A stretch of 64,000 nucleotides of DNA from assembly GCF_019431375.1 (NCBI RefSeq), contig NZ_CP080267.1, positions 2,235,933-2,299,932 on the forward strand, written 5' to 3'. The translations under genes and the position numbers were made by a program. Below are positions 62,140 to 64,000 of this stretch, one piece after another. The notes below the pieces were generated by a model. That model was not told the DNA's origin, did no database searches, and saw only the letters and a list, made by a program, of their open reading frames with translations. Source of the DNA: Alcanivorax sp. (GTDB taxonomy: Bacteria; Pseudomonadota; Gammaproteobacteria; Pseudomonadales; Alcanivoracaceae). How positions within the stretch are numbered: position 1 is the stretch's first letter; each line of letters starts with the position of its first letter.

Positions 62140-62541
62140 ATGACCGGAATGACTGCACTGCTGATTTACATCGTCTGGACGCTGATTCTGGCGCTCAGTT
62201 ACGCCACCTACCGGTTACCGCTGGTGCTCACCGGCAAGAAGACAGCCAGCCACTGGGAGCGAGGCAAACCGGTTGATGACCCAGCTATTCTGGTCCGCGC
62301 CAAGGCTGCCCATCTGAATTGCCTGGAAAACCTGCCGCTATTTGCGGCCCTGGTGCTGGTCGCGGCGGCCACGGGGCAGAGCGAGACCGTGAATGCGGTA
62401 GCGGGCTTTATTGTGGCGGCACGCATCGGGCAAAGCCTGGTCCACCTGATCGGCACCAGTTTTCCCCTGGTATTCATCCGCGCCAGCCTGTTTCTCGCCC
62501 AGGTAGCCCTGATGCTGTATCTGGCCTTCGCGTTGATGTAA
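62140..62541 (+). CDS. MAPEG-family membrane protein
   Basis: Protein of 133 aa with four hydrophobic helices. The family features are visible: N-terminal membrane helix (LLIYIVWTLILALSYATYRL), RAKAAHLNCLENLPLFAALVLV and ARIGQSLVHLIG. MAPEG proteins use glutathione in membrane-bound transferase reactions on lipids or detoxify electrophiles. The substrate is unknown. ATG 62140. Confidence 0.85.
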   Translation: MTGMTALLIYIVWTLILALSYATYRLPLVLTGKKTASHWERGKPVDDPAILVRAKAAHLNCLENLPLFAALVLVAAATGQSETVNAVAGFIVAARIGQSLVHLIGTSFPLVFIRASLFLAQVALMLYLAFALM

Positions 62542-62562
62542 TCCGAGCGGCCTTCCCAATCG

Positions 62563-62600
62563 GGGACACGCACCCATTCAAACCTGTGCGTGTCCCCGAT
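62563..62600. terminator. Perfect palindrome of GGGGACACGCAC arms
   Basis: GGGGACACGCAC pairs perfectly with GTGCGTGTCCCC, with a 14-bp spacer. It lies after the MAPEG stop codon and could terminate transcription, though no long T run follows. Such arms are common near REP-associated transposases, but none is present here. Confidence 0.6.
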
Positions 62601-62788
62601 CTCCCCCCCCAATCTCCACAATCTCCGCCCCTGTCCGCCACCAAAGGTATACAGAACAGGCCATAACGGGCCTCCCCCGTACAAAACCCTGCTTTATTCA
62701 CTCTTTAGTGTGATAAATTTTGCACCTGCTTTATTCACAATAAAGCCTGATCCGGTCATTCCACCGGCATACAGGCAAGGGGAACAAT

Positions 62789-64000
62789 ATGGGGTTCAAA
62801 CGGGGGTTACCGGCGCTGCTGGCGCTGGTGTGTTTACTGGGGTTTGGTCAACTCAGGGCCGACTTCATTCAGATTGACGGCTTTGTGCCGGTCATGCCGG
62901 AAGCCAGCCGGGGAATAACCCGCTATCCGCTGCCGGCAACGTCGACCACCACCAACGGGGCGACTTTCACCGAAACCGGTGGCCGCGCCAAGGTCACTCT
63001 GGGCGGCAACGGCAACACCGCCGGCGCCCTGCTGATGACCTACACGTTCCCCTCCCCCATCGATCTCACCGATGGCGGCACCAACACCCAGTTCTTCCTG
63101 GTCATGGACCGGATTGTCCGGGCCGAGGCCGCCGAAGGGGAAACTGCCCTGAGTGTCACCATTACCGCCCGCGACACCAGCGGCGTGAATGGCACCTACA
63201 ATACCGGCATCGGCAATGTGCCCGACGGCCAGTCCCTGGCGCTGAACTTCAATTGCAGCGTCAACCCGACCTGCTTTTCACCGCAGCCGAATTTCGGTGC
63301 CATCAACCGGATCACCGTGCGGCTGGCGTTCCCGACCAACTACGCCGGCCCCACCGACATTACCGAGATCGACATGGACTCGGTGTATGTGACGCCGACC
63401 GGTGGCTCGTTCCCGCCGGTATTCACCAGCGGCGGTACCAGCGCCACCTTCCGGGAAGGCGCCGCTGCCACCCCGGTAGTATTTGCCGCCTCCGGGGTAC
63501 CGGAACCGGTATTGAGCCAATCCGGCACCCTGCCCGCCGGCGTTACCTGGGACAGCGTCAATTACCGACTCACCGGCACCCCGGCCACCGGCAGCCAGGG
63601 CGTCTATCACCCGGTGATTACCGCCACCAACAGCGCCGGTAGCGCAGGCAGATCGTTCACGCTTTTCGTGGAAGGCCCGCCCACCCTTACCAGCGCCAAC
63701 GCCACCACCTTCTCGGAAGGCCAGGCCAACAGCTTCAGCGTCACCGCAGACGGTTACCCGGCGCCCACCTATTCCGTCACCGCCGGCAGCTTGCCCGATG
63801 GCGTCACGCTCAGCAGTAACGGCACCCTCAGTGGCACACCGGTCAACGCCGAGGCCAGCTACCCGATCACCATTACCGCCGATAACGGCGTCAGCCCGGC
63901 GGACAGCCAGTCCTTCACGCTTACCGTGAACCGGGCACCCCGGGTCATCGGCTTTACCGTTAACGGCCAGGAAGACACCCCGCTGAATCTGTCAGCCGGC
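62789..64000 (+). CDS. Secreted Ig-like (He_PIG) repeat protein, 5' part
   Basis: Continuous frame from ATG 62789 (SD AGGGGAAC) to the window end, so only the first ~404 residues are seen. It starts with a signal peptide (LPALLALVCLLGFGQLRAD). A unique N-terminal domain (~25-200) is followed by repeats of the He_PIG type (GTLPAGVTWDSVNYRLTGTP and GSLPDGVTLSSNGTLSGTP, each ending with a FTLFV/FTLTV strand). Probably a large surface or secreted adhesin-like protein. Its C-terminal anchor is outside the window. Confidence 0.85.
   Translation, partial: MGFKRGLPALLALVCLLGFGQLRADFIQIDGFVPVMPEASRGITRYPLPATSTTTNGATFTETGGRAKVTLGGNGNTAGALLMTYTFPSPIDLTDGGTNTQFFLVMDRIVRAEAAEGETALSVTITARDTSGVNGTYNTGIGNVPDGQSLALNFNCSVNPTCFSPQPNFGAINRITVRLAFPTNYAGPTDITEIDMDSVYVTPTGGSFPPVFTSGGTSATFREGAAATPVVFAASGVPEPVLSQSGTLPAGVTWDSVNYRLTGTPATGSQGVYHPVITATNSAGSAGRSFTLFVEGPPTLTSANATTFSEGQANSFSVTADGYPAPTYSVTAGSLPDGVTLSSNGTLSGTPVNAEASYPITITADNGVSPADSQSFTLTVNRAPRVIGFTVNGQEDTPLNLSAG

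Overview
The window looks like a chromosome segment of an Alcanivorax-like marine, hydrocarbon-degrading gammaproteobacterium. This is inferred from the high GC content, betaine synthesis from choline, a subfamily-I haloalkane dehalogenase, a Baeyer-Villiger-type monooxygenase, many short-chain dehydrogenases and the abundant REP-type palindromes. No rRNA, tRNA or CRISPR array was seen.

Layout. 1-9.3 kb: end of a DUF523 gene, betB convergent with a betT-betA operon, a Rieske/DUF4112 pair, and biosynthetic arginine decarboxylase speA. 9.5-21.3 kb: speE followed by an unusual accessory locus in which the 3' end of speE, a 7-bp tandem repeat and a bidirectional terminator recur, separating cargo genes that all lie on the minus strand (a DUF2059-like protein, a frameshifted membrane protein, two paralogous lipoproteins, a further lipoprotein, a SIR2-HerA antiphage operon, and a gene split by an IS3-family element). 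21.3-33.3 kb: ordinary metabolic and regulatory genes (MscS channel, DsbA-like isomerase, SDR/HxlR divergent pair, LysR/SDR/phosphatase, DEAD-box helicase, hydrolase, flavin monooxygenase, protease-like protein). 33.4-42 kb: rdgC, aldo/keto reductase and haloalkane dehalogenase, scarred by two tandem duplications whose breakpoints both fall in the dehalogenase gene, then a periplasmic-sensor GGDEF-EAL protein. 42-64 kb: diguanylate cyclase, hydrolases, regulators, arylamine N-acetyltransferase, cytochrome bd-type oxidase, an orphan Flp pilin, an orphan degenerate integrase, SelO, a glutathione transferase, an Atm1-type ABC exporter, MBL hydrolase, AraC regulator, diiron-like hydrolase, MAPEG protein and the start of a large secreted Ig-like repeat protein running off the end.

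The strongest unusual signals are two merodiploid scars. At speE and at the dehalogenase, duplicated gene fragments differ from the intact gene almost only at synonymous sites (13 of 14 differences for speE, 6 of 6 for the dehalogenase). The fragments therefore look like parts of another strain's functional allele rather than decayed local copies. The speE locus reads like a cassette array: a repeated boundary (speE tail, heptamers, hairpin) followed by one or two opposite-strand cargo genes, ending with a SIR2-HerA defence operon. Heptameric repeats of related type occur elsewhere and often supply the stop codon of the neighbouring gene.
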